A stretch of 64,000 bases of DNA from contig JAUIKF010000018.1 in assembly GCA_030430575.1 (NCBI GenBank), positions 62,001-126,000 on the forward strand, written 5' to 3'. A program made the position numbers and the translations under genes. This DNA comes from Bacteroidia bacterium (GTDB taxonomy: Bacteria > Bacteroidota > Bacteroidia > J057). Of this stretch, positions 16,171 through 25,282 are shown piece by piece (the stretch's first letter is position 1; each line of letters starts with the position of its first letter). The notes under the pieces were generated by a model that saw only the letters and a list, made by a program, of their open reading frames with translations, was not told where the DNA came from and ran no database searches.

Positions 16171-18543
16171 TCACTCATCCCGCAGCGTAATCGCGGGATT
16201 GGTATTGGCAGCTTCCAGAACCTTGCTGGCAATGGTGATCAGCGCTGCCACGATGACGATTAGACCAGCCACAATAAAGGCTCTGGGCCCAATCGGCATG
16301 TGGAAATCATAGATGGTGTCCAAGATGAGGTCGGTAATAAAGTAGGTGTAGGGTAAAGAAATCACCAAGCCAATCACCAAAATGATCACAATCGGCCGGC
16401 CAATCAGCCGCGTGATATGTGAAATCGTGGCACCAAACACTTTTCGGACGCCTATTTCTTTGGTACGTCTCACGATATCTAAGGACACCAAGGCGAATAG
16501 CCCGATCACTGACAATAAAATGGCAGCGAAGGACATAAATACACTGGTTTGGGTGATACTATTTGAAATAAAAGCGGCTTCTCCTGAAATGCTTTCTTGC
16601 ATAAACGCCCGACCATAAGGAATATCCAATACGCTTTCTTCCCACTTCTTTTTGAGCAAGTCATTGATGCCTGTCAGGCGATCTGCGGGGGCATTGATTA
16701 CCACTTTATCATACTTAGACGCATCTCCCAATACAAACCACCCTTCATCCATGGGCGACCAAAATCCCCCTTGATAGAAGTTCTCTACGACACCAATAAT
16801 GGTATAGCTCACGCTATCCAGTACCACTTGCGTCCCAAGCGGTTTTTCCAACCCCAGGCCATCAACGGCCAATTGATTGAGCACAATGGTCTCACGATCC
16901 GTGGCAAGATCACGGCTGAAGGTCCTACCTTCCCGTAGCCGCAAATCCATGGCTTCCAGGTAATCGTGTCCAACCGTATAATGATCTCCATCAATCTTTT
17001 TACCAGGTGTCTCCAGCGTCCCAAAAGGAATATTGTGATAAATATGGCTCCTCGTGCCAGCGACCAAGTCCACATCTGGATGTTGACGGGCATGGTTGTA
17101 CATGATTTCGTACTGCTGCTCATTTTCCACAAAAATTGTAAGGACATTTTCTGTTTCAAACCCTAAGTCCGCATCTTCCATAAAAGCGGCATTTTCAGCG
17201 AAAATAAGCCCTGTAGCGACCATACTGATCGAAATGGAAAACTGCAGCATCAAAAGAATTCGCGAAAATAAGCTGGTGCCACCAAATTTGAGTTTCCCCT
17301 TAAATATTTCTACAGGCTCAAACTTACTCACATAAAAGGCCGGATAAGCTCCTCCCAAGATGCCTGTAAACATCAATAATCCAAATAAGAAGCCAATCAA
17401 GCCAATGTTCTCTGAGTAGTCTAAAGAGATGTCCAGAAAGGGCCACATATTGCTATAAGCTGGTACCAAAAATTCAGCTATTCCCAGCCCTATCCACAGG
17501 GCTAAGAAACACAGCAATAGGTTTTCGCCCATCAATTGTAACACCAATTGGCTTCTGCTGCCACCGAGAACCTTGCGAAGCCCAATCTCTTTGAGCCTTC
17601 TGCCAGAAATAGCGATAGAAGTATTGATAAAATTGAAACAGGCAATCAGAAGAATAAAGACAGCCATGAGGGAAGGGCCAAACACAGCAGAGGGGTTCAA
17701 TGTCCCTCTAAACATAAAATTGTTTCGTGTCTCCTGAGAGCGTTTCGCCATCGTAGCCAGAGGATCTAGCTCAAATCCTACCACATTCCAATCTTCATCG
17801 GCCTGATTCCGAATGTCGATATAGCGATCCATCTGGCTAGGGATAGTGGCTGCGACCTGTGGGTCTTCCACCTTTATGAATGCACTATAGGCCCACTTCG
17901 ACCAGTCTGAAGGTTCATTTTTCCATACCTCCATCCAGACATCATAATCCGCCAACATCCCACATTCCAAGCTTCCGTTCAGCGGTAATTCTTCAATCAC
18001 AGCTCCTACAATTAATTCACGGACCAGGTCTTCTCTGAATCGCAAACTGACTGGCTTTCCTATGGGGTCTTCCTCTTCAAATAGCTTGGCAGCCATTTTG
18101 TCATCCAACACAATCTGCGATGGGTCATCAAAGGCAGATTGATGCCCTTTCAATAAGTTGAAAGTGAACATTTCATTGATATCTGCTTCCGCAAAGAAGA
18201 CATTGTCTTGAAAAATCTTATCGCCGTGCTTGACAGAAGTATAATACCTGGAATAGCGTGTCATGCCCGCAATTCCAGGGACTTCTTGCGCGATGGCAGG
18301 CCCCAGGGGAATGGGGCAAATGGCATGGCTCGCCCGGCGACCGTCACGGTCTGTGACCGTATTGATCCGGTATATTTGATCCGAATTTTCGTGGGTACTG
18401 TTAAATTCCTCATTAAACGCATAATTGAGGTAGGCGACGATGCAGCAGGCCAAAGCAATCCCCAATCCCAACAGATTTACAATCACATAAACCTTATTCT
18501 TCAACAAATTGCGGATGGCTACTTTCAGGTAATTCTTGATCAT
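16171..18543 (-). CDS. FtsX-like ABC transporter permease (MacB type)
   Basis: About 790 residues; the ATG at 18543 gives the usual opening MIKNYLKVAIRNLLKNKVYV for this family. It has an N-terminal membrane helix, a large MacB-like periplasmic domain, an FtsX block near residues 300-440 (GRRLKEIGLRKVLGGSRSQL), a second periplasmic domain, and a second FtsX block (RRTKEIGVRKVFGATISHI) ending in NPAITLRDE. This double-FtsX layout of about 800 residues is common in Bacteroidota and works with a separate MacB/LolD-like ATPase, which is not adjacent. Substrate is unknown. A sigma-54-like promoter is a possible regulator (18579-18592). Confidence 0.93.
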   Translation of the reverse strand: MIKNYLKVAIRNLLKNKVYVIVNLLGLGIALACCIVAYLNYAFNEEFNSTHENSDQIYRINTVTDRDGRRASHAICPIPLGPAIAQEVPGIAGMTRYSRYYTSVKHGDKIFQDNVFFAEADINEMFTFNLLKGHQSAFDDPSQIVLDDKMAAKLFEEEDPIGKPVSLRFREDLVRELIVGAVIEELPLNGSLECGMLADYDVWMEVWKNEPSDWSKWAYSAFIKVEDPQVAATIPSQMDRYIDIRNQADEDWNVVGFELDPLATMAKRSQETRNNFMFRGTLNPSAVFGPSLMAVFILLIACFNFINTSIAISGRRLKEIGLRKVLGGSRSQLVLQLMGENLLLCFLALWIGLGIAEFLVPAYSNMWPFLDISLDYSENIGLIGFLFGLLMFTGILGGAYPAFYVSKFEPVEIFKGKLKFGGTSLFSRILLMLQFSISISMVATGLIFAENAAFMEDADLGFETENVLTIFVENEQQYEIMYNHARQHPDVDLVAGTRSHIYHNIPFGTLETPGKKIDGDHYTVGHDYLEAMDLRLREGRTFSRDLATDRETIVLNQLAVDGLGLEKPLGTQVVLDSVSYTIIGVVENFYQGGFWSPMDEGWFVLGDASKYDKVVINAPADRLTGINDLLKKKWEESVLDIPYGRAFMQESISGEAAFISNSITQTSVFMSFAAILLSVIGLFALVSLDIVRRTKEIGVRKVFGATISHITRLIGRPIVIILVIGLVISLPYTYFITDLILDTIYDFHMPIGPRAFIVAGLIVIVAALITIASKVLEAANTNPAITLRDE

Positions 18544-18578
18544 GATTTGCGAGGAGTTATGATGGATTGTACCAAAGA

Positions 18579-18592
18579 CCAATCCTTGTGCC
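18579..18592 (-). promoter_or_regulatory. Sigma-54-like -24/-12 element
   Basis: Leftward the sequence reads GGCACAAGGATTGG, matching GGCAC-N5-TTG with the correct GG-to-G(C/G) spacing; the final base is G instead of the preferred C. It lies 36 bases upstream of the permease ATG. Several Bacteroidota FtsX-like permease genes are known to be sigma-54 dependent, but the match here is imperfect. Confidence 0.35.
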
Positions 18593-18643
18593 GACAAAGA
18601 TAGCCTACTGATGATCAGTCACTTATCGAAAAGTGTCTTAAGA

Positions 18644-18661
18644 GAACACCGCGAAGTGTTC
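18644..18661. promoter_or_regulatory. GAACAC/GTGTTC palindrome upstream of permease
   Basis: GAACAC (18644-18649) and GTGTTC (18656-18661) flank CGCGAA, and another GTGTTC follows near 18678. It lies about 100 bases upstream of the permease start, where an activator or enhancer-binding protein could sit. Its function is unproven. Confidence 0.4.
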
Positions 18662-18696
18662 GGATAGGAACGAAGGAGTGTTCAAAAACGAACAAA

Positions 18697-19332
18697 TTAA
18701 AACTCAGGAGGGATAATATTTTTGTAATGACCATTGAGTTTGGCCTTGGCCTTGAGACGTTCCGTCTCAAGGATGACAGGTAGAATGCGCTCTAAGTGTT
18801 CAAGGATCAAAGCGAGACGATCGCTTTCATGGGTGAAGGTCAGGAGTTCATACTCCTGTTCTAAGTTCATCCCGATATGATGGGCGATGTCATAGGCGCG
18901 TATACCCGCAGGGCCTTCTGGGTAGGATTTCCGAATCCCAAGTGCTTGGTGGAGTTGTTTCAGGCGATCAAATATATTTTCCTGAACGGAGAGGTCCGCA
19001 TCCATAATATCCTCTTCTCGCTCTATATCACCCCCAGGATAGGGTTTTGCATGAATTTCTCTAAAAAATTCAAGCACCTTGATTCGCCGCTGACCTTCAG
19101 TAGTAATATCCATTTCCCCACCGCCATATTTCTTTTCTATTCGCAATAGCTTGACTTCTGTAGCATAGGTAGCGACCTTTTTCTCAATCACTGCTGGAAT
19201 GCCAAAGGTAATTTCCTTATCGAGACATTCGCGAATAAGCTGTCGATAGCGCGGCTCAAAAATGTGTAATTTGAGTTGTTCTCCTGGATATACAACCAGA
19301 CTGAGGGGAAACAAGGGTAGCTTTTGAGGCAT
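18697..19332 (-). CDS. Lon-protease substrate-binding-domain (LON) protein
   Basis: 211 residues that begin MPQKLPLFPLSLVVYPGEQL and continue with LHIFEPRYRQLIREC, the signature of the Lon N-terminal substrate-binding domain. The AAA+ and protease parts of Lon are absent, so this is a stand-alone LON-domain protein, common in Bacteroidota and of unclear role, perhaps substrate recognition or an adaptor. The C-terminal half is helical. It is upstream of the FtsX-like permease gene and downstream of the glycan operon, but the gaps of 150 and 70 bases do not prove co-transcription. Confidence 0.92.
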   Translation of the reverse strand: MPQKLPLFPLSLVVYPGEQLKLHIFEPRYRQLIRECLDKEITFGIPAVIEKKVATYATEVKLLRIEKKYGGGEMDITTEGQRRIKVLEFFREIHAKPYPGGDIEREEDIMDADLSVQENIFDRLKQLHQALGIRKSYPEGPAGIRAYDIAHHIGMNLEQEYELLTFTHESDRLALILEHLERILPVILETERLKAKAKLNGHYKNIIPPEF

Positions 19333-19402
19333 AATGTCTCAAGTTATCAATCTTTTTCCCATTAACCCATGAAGTTTACCAGAGTTTTTTTCAGATTCTA
19401 GG

Positions 19403-20659
19403 CTAAACCAGCTCTTTTTCAACCTTAAACGGGTTGCGAGGCACCCAATCTTCTACTGTAACTTGGTTGAGCAAAGGACGAATCAGGCGATTGAGAAATG
19501 GACTCTTCATCCGAAGATAAAGACTTAATGGCTCGGCGGTAGCTCCGACGGTGCTCTTAATCGCCATGGCTGTTCTCCCTAGCGCAAGGCTTTCAGCCTT
19601 TCCTTTAATAGCAGCTTCTACAAAGTCATACAACATTCGCTGGTATAGCTTGTACTCGTGATTTCTTGCCGTCTCATACCCTATGAAATGGGCCTCATGC
19701 ATTTCACCACAATCGATCATAGAAGAAAAGGCAACTATTTCTCCATTCAAAAAATACCCCTGGACGTAGAAGCGATCACCAAGCTGGCGTTTAAGTGCTG
19801 AAAAATAGGTTTTTGATATGGTTTTTAGGTTAAAGCGATCTGGTTTTAACACCTCACAGTACAGCTCATAAAGCCGTTCTTCGCGCGCAAGAATCTCAGT
19901 AAGAGAAAGCTCCACCCGGTTCAGTGGTCGACTTTTCTTATAGGCAGATCGCGCACGCTGACGGTATTTGCTATGCATAGCATTGAGATAGTCGTCCATC
20001 GTATGCCAGGAGGGGTCGAGGGCAAGGTTCATATTCGGTTCTACCTCAAAGCCATGAAATCGATTGTTGAGAAAAGGCTGGTGGTGGTCACTGGCTACGG
20101 GTAAGTCCTTGACTAAGGTCCCAAAGACGTGGGCCTCCGATCTACATAAGCTATCAATAGCCTGCATGAGGCGGTGGTGCGCATCCTGTGCTGCGATGTT
20201 CGGATGAAAGTAATAGCCATAGGCTCCTGAGAGAAAGGCATTTCCAGATAACAGCAGTCGATGATGAGGGCGGAGAATTTGGCCTTCAATAAACTTTGCG
20301 AGGTTATAGCCAATTTTTTGAAAAAAGCTTTGGGGACCTTTCGTCTCTGTAAATTCTTCTAATTGGTCTCCACCCACTCGAAAAATTTGAAAATAAGCAA
20401 ATCCAATAACCTGTTCATTTTCAGAAAATAATACATAACGAAACTCCATTTCCTCTCCAAATGCCGCTTCCAAAGCAGCCAGATAATCATATCTAAGATA
20501 GGACAGTGATGGGGGAATCAAGCCATACCAGTTTGACAATGGAATATCTACTACAGACTCATAGATAGCGGTTTGAGCCGCCGCTGGAGCAGTAGATTTA
20601 GATTGGCCATTACAAAGGAGGAAGTGTAAATACCTTGCGGGACAGCTAGCAGCCTTCAT
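19403..20659 (-). CDS. GNAT/FemAB-like acyltransferase of the glycan operon
   Basis: 418 residues. The C-terminal half contains YLNAMHSKYRQRARSAYKK, then VQGYFLNGEIVAFSSMID, GEMHEAHFIGYETARNHEY and LGRTAMAIKSTVGA, the pattern of GNAT-fold peptidogalycan-biosynthesis/FemAB-like acyltransferases. It has no membrane segment and is probably cytoplasmic. It is the last gene of a leftward operon with three glycosyltransferase genes, 40 bases after the GT-C gene, so it may add an acyl or aminoacyl group to the glycan or lipid made there (inference). The substrate is unknown. Confidence 0.8.
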   Translation of the reverse strand: MKAASCPARYLHFLLCNGQSKSTAPAAAQTAIYESVVDIPLSNWYGLIPPSLSYLRYDYLAALEAAFGEEMEFRYVLFSENEQVIGFAYFQIFRVGGDQLEEFTETKGPQSFFQKIGYNLAKFIEGQILRPHHRLLLSGNAFLSGAYGYYFHPNIAAQDAHHRLMQAIDSLCRSEAHVFGTLVKDLPVASDHHQPFLNNRFHGFEVEPNMNLALDPSWHTMDDYLNAMHSKYRQRARSAYKKSRPLNRVELSLTEILAREERLYELYCEVLKPDRFNLKTISKTYFSALKRQLGDRFYVQGYFLNGEIVAFSSMIDCGEMHEAHFIGYETARNHEYKLYQRMLYDFVEAAIKGKAESLALGRTAMAIKSTVGATAEPLSLYLRMKSPFLNRLIRPLLNQVTVEDWVPRNPFKVEKELV

Positions 20660-20699
20660 GCGTAAGTGTTAGTCAAAGTCAACGATTTCTTAATTGATG

Positions 20700-22052
20700 T
20701 TAGAACAACGGGCGAGATGGGAAAGAGGTTTTCAGCTTTTGTAATTCGTACCAAATAAAGGCACCCAGTATGCTGTATTCTAGCACGACAAGCCAAAGAA
20801 GCTCTGTGTAGGCGGAGGTGAGGTAGGTAGCGTAAGTCAGCGGAAGCAAAAGACTCCAAATCAAGGGGAAGCGATAATTTGTAAATCCACAGATGGCCAC
20901 CATCGAACAAATATACCAAGGGTGCACAGTAGTCGCCAAGGCAAAATAAATCATCAATGCCCACAGCATACCACCTGCAAGTGTTTCCAATTTGGGTCTT
21001 TTTTCTGAGAATACAAAAACCAAGATACTTATGACAGTCGCGATAGCCAGTCCCTTCCCGATGACCGCTATTTGGTTATAGCCTGTCAAGGCAATGCCTA
21101 TTTCACGAAGGGCGTAATAAATACTTGCGTTGAACTCAAAGGATTGAAAATAGAGGCTGGTGCTATCTGCCAGGTGTACAATCGTTGCGAGGTCTAGAAT
21201 GGGCAAAAATGCCAGAACGCATATTCCACCTACCATCCCGCCAAAAGCGATGCTTTTGCCCCACCCCAATCGTCGAATCAGCAGGGGGAGAAAAATCAAA
21301 GGCACCAGTTTGCTACAAACTGCCAAGGCAAAAGGGACCGTTGCCCATGCCCATTTCCCCTTAAGTAACCACAAAAGACTGAGCAACAGGAAAAAAACCA
21401 TAAATGCTTCGAAGTGCAGATTGCCAACAAACTCTACGATCACCAAGGGATTTAAGGCATAGAAGGCGAGGTTGTAGGAGGGCAGGTTCAGCAATTTGAG
21501 CAACTGGTAAATCAAGAACATAGAGCCAAGCTCGGCCATGAAAAAGAAGCTTTTCATGACTACCACAGCGCCATAGATACTTTGCGGAGATAGTTGGGCT
21601 GCGACCCAGAAAACCCCTTGACATACAGGGGGGTAAATAGTGAAATAATTGGGGGAGTTGAGGTGGTTGAAGAGTTCTGGGCTAAGGCCTAGCTCAAGAT
21701 AGGAAGCAGGAGAAATAGCTAGCGGTTTTTGGGCAAAAGGATTAACCCCATGAGCTAGCAGTCTTCCATCCCAAATAAAGCGAAAATAGTCGTCAGAGAG
21801 TTCTGGCAGGGCAAAAAGGGCCAGCAATCGAAAAGTAATCCCAGCAATTAGCACACCTGCTAACAGCGAATTGCCCATTTTTTTCACTTGAAATATCCAC
21901 CAGAAATACCCTGCAAATAATCCCAAGAAAAGGCCCCAAAGTTGGAGAAATTGGGTGCGAGGCGTCTCATATAGCAAGACATAATACAGCAAAGCAGATG
22001 CTGCGCCTATCACTCCCAGTATCCAATTCTTTTGATGGAAATATTTCCTCAT
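20700..22052 (-). CDS. GT-C family membrane glycosyltransferase, mannosyltransferase-like
   Basis: 450 residues with about 11-13 hydrophobic helices. The first extracytoplasmic loop holds SDDYFRFIWDGR (D87, D88), the acidic motif found in polyprenyl-phosphate-sugar-dependent GT-C enzymes, followed by NPFAQKP. HPWYICSM near the end also fits the family. It would transfer a sugar from a polyprenyl phosphate carrier on the outer face of the inner membrane. The GT2 enzyme at 23567 could make that donor. Its ATG overlaps the stop of the upstream GT2 gene by four bases, which shows tight coupling. Confidence 0.85.
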   Translation of the reverse strand: MRKYFHQKNWILGVIGAASALLYYVLLYETPRTQFLQLWGLFLGLFAGYFWWIFQVKKMGNSLLAGVLIAGITFRLLALFALPELSDDYFRFIWDGRLLAHGVNPFAQKPLAISPASYLELGLSPELFNHLNSPNYFTIYPPVCQGVFWVAAQLSPQSIYGAVVVMKSFFFMAELGSMFLIYQLLKLLNLPSYNLAFYALNPLVIVEFVGNLHFEAFMVFFLLLSLLWLLKGKWAWATVPFALAVCSKLVPLIFLPLLIRRLGWGKSIAFGGMVGGICVLAFLPILDLATIVHLADSTSLYFQSFEFNASIYYALREIGIALTGYNQIAVIGKGLAIATVISILVFVFSEKRPKLETLAGGMLWALMIYFALATTVHPWYICSMVAICGFTNYRFPLIWSLLLPLTYATYLTSAYTELLWLVVLEYSILGAFIWYELQKLKTSFPSRPLF

Positions 22053-23542
22053 CCGTGCGTCGCCGCATGTTTAAAGCTTACAAAACCAATGACCCCAAAG
22101 CCCACACATTGCATGAGCATAAAGGGCAAAATGGCCATGTCATCAAAGTGAAATGATAAGGCTACCCCAAGGCTGAAATAGATAGCCATTAATATTTCCG
22201 CAAAAACACTAGGCTTGACTTTCCCTGTGCGGTATTTCACATCCCGCCAGCGATCAGACTTCTGCGTGATATTGAATTTTGGGGTACGGATAAACGGAGT
22301 CTTCTTCCCAGCAAATCCCTGCAATACGGCGATACTATTGTGCAGAGAGAGGCCCATGGTGAGGGCCAGGAAAGGGATGTAATGTAATACAAGGCGCTTG
22401 AGCGAAGCTTTCAATGATTTTTCCCTATTGAGCATGGTCACGAGATAGAAGATGGCTAGGTTAATAAAACTTCCCATCAAAAAGGCAATAGGAATCACCA
22501 ACAAGCCCATTTTCCCTTCAAACAAATCATGCTTGATATAGAGTAAAGGCACACTCATAGCCCCCAAAATCAGGACAACCATGAAAACGGCACTACTCAA
22601 CAAATGCAGTGTTCCGTGCACCTTGCGCATCAAGGGCGCATCGGACTGCCAAACCTTGCGAAGCATCTTACGAGCGACTTCGGCGCCGCCTTTCATCCAA
22701 CGGTACTGCTGGCTTTTGATCGCGCCCATCTCAGCAGGCAGTTCTGCAGGCGCCCCTATTTCATCTACATAACGAAATTCCCAACCCTTAATCTGAGCGC
22801 GGTAACTAAGGTCCAAATCCTCCGTCAGCGTGTCTGAGTGCCATCCCCCCGCATCTTCGATGCAGGTCTTTCTCCAAACGCCCGCCGTGCCGTTAAAATT
22901 CATATAGTAACCTCCCATAGAGCGACTAAACTGCTCGATGGTGAAGTGTGCATCGAGGTGAAATGCCTGTACTTCGGTAAAAATTGAATAATGCTGATTG
23001 ATGTGCTCCCAGCGCGCCTGAACGACACCGACGTTATCATGCGTAAAATTGGCCAAGGTAGCACGGAGGAAATTGCTTTTGGGTAAAAAGTCGGCATCGA
23101 AGATGGCAATAAATTCGCCTTTGGCGAATTCCAAGCCATATCCCAGCGCACCAGCCTTAAACCCATGGCGGTCTGGCCGCCTGACATGGGATATTTGAAT
23201 CCCACGCGCTTGGAGCTCTGCCACTTTCCGCGCGGCTACCTCTACCGTGTCATCATTAGAATCATCTAACAATTGTATCTCAAATCGATCCTTGGGATAA
23301 TCTTGCTGGCTTGCTGCTTCTAATAAGCGCTCCACTACATATAGCTCATTATAAATGGGCAATTGAATCGTAACAAAAGGTAGCTCATTTTCATCCGTAA
23401 GCGGAGGGACAGGGTGACTCTTTGCACGGTTTCGGTAGAATGTGATGACAAGGTGAAGTTGCCCAAAGCTATAGAGAACAATGAGAACAAGGCAAATCAT
23501 GTAAATAGAAACTACCGCGTATTCGAGTATCAAAGTCAGCAT
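22049..23542 (-). CDS. Processive GT2 glycosyltransferase, cellulose-synthase/mannan-synthase-like
   Basis: 497 residues. An N-terminal membrane helix (about 5-30) is followed by a GT2 domain with LPIYNE, LLDDSNDDT, the metal-binding FDADF (D149, D151), TEDLD (catalytic D242) and QQYRW (278-282), then four or more C-terminal helices. The D, DxD, TED, QxxRW set is the signature of processive beta-glycan synthases such as cellulose and glucomannan 4-beta-mannosyltransferase. It would polymerise and extrude a chain, or extend a lipid-linked glycan, at the inner membrane. It is the second gene of a four-gene operon. The sugar is unknown. Confidence 0.9.
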   Translation of the reverse strand: MLTLILEYAVVSIYMICLVLIVLYSFGQLHLVITFYRNRAKSHPVPPLTDENELPFVTIQLPIYNELYVVERLLEAASQQDYPKDRFEIQLLDDSNDDTVEVAARKVAELQARGIQISHVRRPDRHGFKAGALGYGLEFAKGEFIAIFDADFLPKSNFLRATLANFTHDNVGVVQARWEHINQHYSIFTEVQAFHLDAHFTIEQFSRSMGGYYMNFNGTAGVWRKTCIEDAGGWHSDTLTEDLDLSYRAQIKGWEFRYVDEIGAPAELPAEMGAIKSQQYRWMKGGAEVARKMLRKVWQSDAPLMRKVHGTLHLLSSAVFMVVLILGAMSVPLLYIKHDLFEGKMGLLVIPIAFLMGSFINLAIFYLVTMLNREKSLKASLKRLVLHYIPFLALTMGLSLHNSIAVLQGFAGKKTPFIRTPKFNITQKSDRWRDVKYRTGKVKPSVFAEILMAIYFSLGVALSFHFDDMAILPFMLMQCVGFGVIGFVSFKHAATHG

Positions 23543-23566
23543 GTGGAACGTTGCGTTAATTTTCGG

Positions 23567-24268
23567 TTAAAGGAGTTTAAAAATAGTCCAAAGGATCTTA
23601 TACCCAGCCATCACCGTCCCTTTTATGGTTCCAGTAACTTTAGAGACGCCTATTCTTTGGCGGTATTTCACAGGGATTTCAACACATATAAGGCCGAGCT
23701 TGGCAGCTTTTACCTGCATCTCCACGGTCCATCCAAATGTCTGGTCTTTCATCCCTATCTGGAGTAGTTTGTCGTATTTCACAGCCCTAAAAGGCCCTAG
23801 GTCGGAAAACTCCACCTTATAAAGCCATTTAATCAGGTTGGTTGCCAACCAGTTCCCAAATATTTGTTGGGGCTGCATAGAGCCTTTTTCTCGTGCGCCC
23901 AGCGCCCGAGAACCTATAACTAGGTCTGCCCCATCTGCTAGGATGGGCCGCACCAAATCCCGCATTTCCTCGGGATGATCTGAGTAGTCTCCATCGAGAA
24001 ATACGACTATGTCAGGATAAGTATCTGGCTGTCGCGCTGCGATATAAGCCATGCCTTTAAGACACGCAAAGCCATAGCCTTTCTGATCTTCCCGCAATAC
24101 CATAGCGCCCGCTTCGCGGGCGTTTGCTTCAGTGGCGTCTGTAGACCCATTGCTGACTACGATAATATCGCGTACCAAAACAGCAGGAATATCTCCAATG
24201 ACTTTATGTATCGCGTCCTGCTCATTAAAAGCTGGAATAATCACGTCAATGATGGGATCTGTTGCCAT
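23567..24268 (-). CDS. GT2 family glycosyltransferase, DPM1/polyprenyl-phosphate type
   Basis: 233 residues of a soluble GT2 domain: IIPAFNEQDAI, VVSNGSTDAT, FLDGDYSDHP (D92, D94), and LVIGSRALG with a G-SM-QQIFGNWLA stretch. This matches dolichyl/polyprenyl-phosphate mannosyl- or glucosyltransferases, which load a sugar onto a lipid carrier. No C-terminal membrane helix is present. It is the first gene of the leftward operon, 24 bases before the processive GT2 gene, and could feed the GT-C enzyme encoded third (inference). Confidence 0.9.
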   Translation of the reverse strand: MATDPIIDVIIPAFNEQDAIHKVIGDIPAVLVRDIIVVSNGSTDATEANAREAGAMVLREDQKGYGFACLKGMAYIAARQPDTYPDIVVFLDGDYSDHPEEMRDLVRPILADGADLVIGSRALGAREKGSMQPQQIFGNWLATNLIKWLYKVEFSDLGPFRAVKYDKLLQIGMKDQTFGWTVEMQVKAAKLGLICVEIPVKYRQRIGVSKVTGTIKGTVMAGYKILWTIFKLL

Positions 24269-24490
24269 AGTTAGTCAATAATTTATCCCTTGATAAATCA
24301 TTTGGAGCGCAAGTAACAAAATTCACATCACAAGGGTGTCACTGGTAGGACACTTTTATGGGCTATTTCCGCTTCAAGCTTATAGAATTTTAAACCACAC
24401 TATCATGTGGTAACGATTTTTCGTCAATTCCTTACACTTACATATACCATTTTTATTATTTGTTATTGATTGATTCATTATTGATTTGAC

Positions 24491-25072
24491 ATGAAATCCC
24501 TGCCATTTCTTTTGCTTGTAGCGGTGCTCACCCTCTCTACCAATCTGCATGCGCAAGCACCTCAGAAATGCACTACGATGCATATTGCTTGTGAATCTTA
24601 TGCCTCTCAAGATCTCTCTGTTCTCCAAGAAATTATTGAACTGAATCAATTATCCCTCTCTCCACAAGACCTCGGTCAGCAAGTATGGGACAATGGACGC
24701 CTCACCTGGTTCGCGTTGGGGGGAGATGGAATTACTATTCATGCCCTACCAGAAAGCCTGGGTCAGCTAGACGGCCTTACCCATTTATACCTCTCTGGAA
24801 ATCATCTGAAAACATTGCCCCAATCTATTGGGCAATTGGTAGGCTTGGAGGCATTATATCTCAATGACAATGCGCTAGAAGTCTTGCCTGAAAGTATGGG
24901 CCAACTAACCCGATTGGAACAGCTTTACCTCAATGGCAATCGCTTAACGACGATCCCGGCGAGTTTGGCAAATTTAGCTGCTTTGCGCAACCTCTATCTG
25001 AATGATAATCAGATAGCATCGATTCCTGAAGCAGTGGCACACCTGCCAGCGCTCAGGAATCTGTACTTCTAG
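24491..25072 (+). CDS. Secreted leucine-rich-repeat protein
   Basis: 193 residues with a clear signal peptide (MKSLPFLLLVAVLTLSTNLHAQ). After a short cysteine-containing segment (KCTTMHIACESY) come five or more LRR units of 23 residues, such as LEALYLNDNALEVLPESMGQ and LRNLYLNDNQIASIPEAVAH. The protein ends abruptly in LRNLYF without a capping motif or a T9SS sorting domain, so it may be released to the periplasm or be a shortened relative of longer LRR proteins. LRRs bind proteins; no partner is indicated by the neighbours. Two hairpins follow the stop. Confidence 0.88.
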   Translation: MKSLPFLLLVAVLTLSTNLHAQAPQKCTTMHIACESYASQDLSVLQEIIELNQLSLSPQDLGQQVWDNGRLTWFALGGDGITIHALPESLGQLDGLTHLYLSGNHLKTLPQSIGQLVGLEALYLNDNALEVLPESMGQLTRLEQLYLNGNRLTTIPASLANLAALRNLYLNDNQIASIPEAVAHLPALRNLYF

Positions 25073-25112
25073 GTTATTGGTGCTTTTTCTATAGTTTGCC
25101 TCCACGGCAAAC

Positions 25113-25131
25113 GGCTCCCAACCTGGGAGCC
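25113..25131 (+). terminator. First hairpin after the LRR gene
   Basis: GGCTCCC (25113-25119) pairs with GGGAGCC (25125-25131) around five bases; the tail is only partly T-rich. It may act together with the hairpin at 25153-25187. Confidence 0.55.
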
Positions 25132-25152
25132 TCTGTGTTTATTCCTATCTCA

Positions 25153-25187
25153 GGAGCCTCCTGCCTAGTGTGGGAGGCTATTTTATT
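25153..25187 (+). terminator. Rho-independent terminator after the LRR gene
   Basis: AGCCTCC (25155-25161) pairs with GGAGGCT (25173-25179) and is followed by ATTTTATT on the + strand. Confidence 0.75.
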
Positions 25188-25280
25188 GATTGAAGAATAA
25201 CGATTTACGAACAAGGATTTTTGAAGGAAAAGACCTCTGTACTTCTTCAATCAAAAATCCTTGTTCGACATTCTTCAATC
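25188..25280. repeat. Large inverted repeat with dispersed TCAAAAATCCTTGTTC unit
   Basis: CGAACAAGGATTTTTGA (25208-25224) and its exact complement (25251-25267) are nested inside a second pair GATTGAAGAA (25188-25197) / TTCTTCAATC (25271-25280). The 30-base segment 25195-25224 recurs, in opposite orientation and with two differences, at 56717-56746. Confidence 0.85.
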
Positions 25281-25282
25281 TT

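Noticed and set aside
24491-25072. CRISPR-like array because of repeated 69-base units
   Set aside because: The repeats are leucine-rich repeats in frame, coding for LRR units, without spacers of constant length and unique content.
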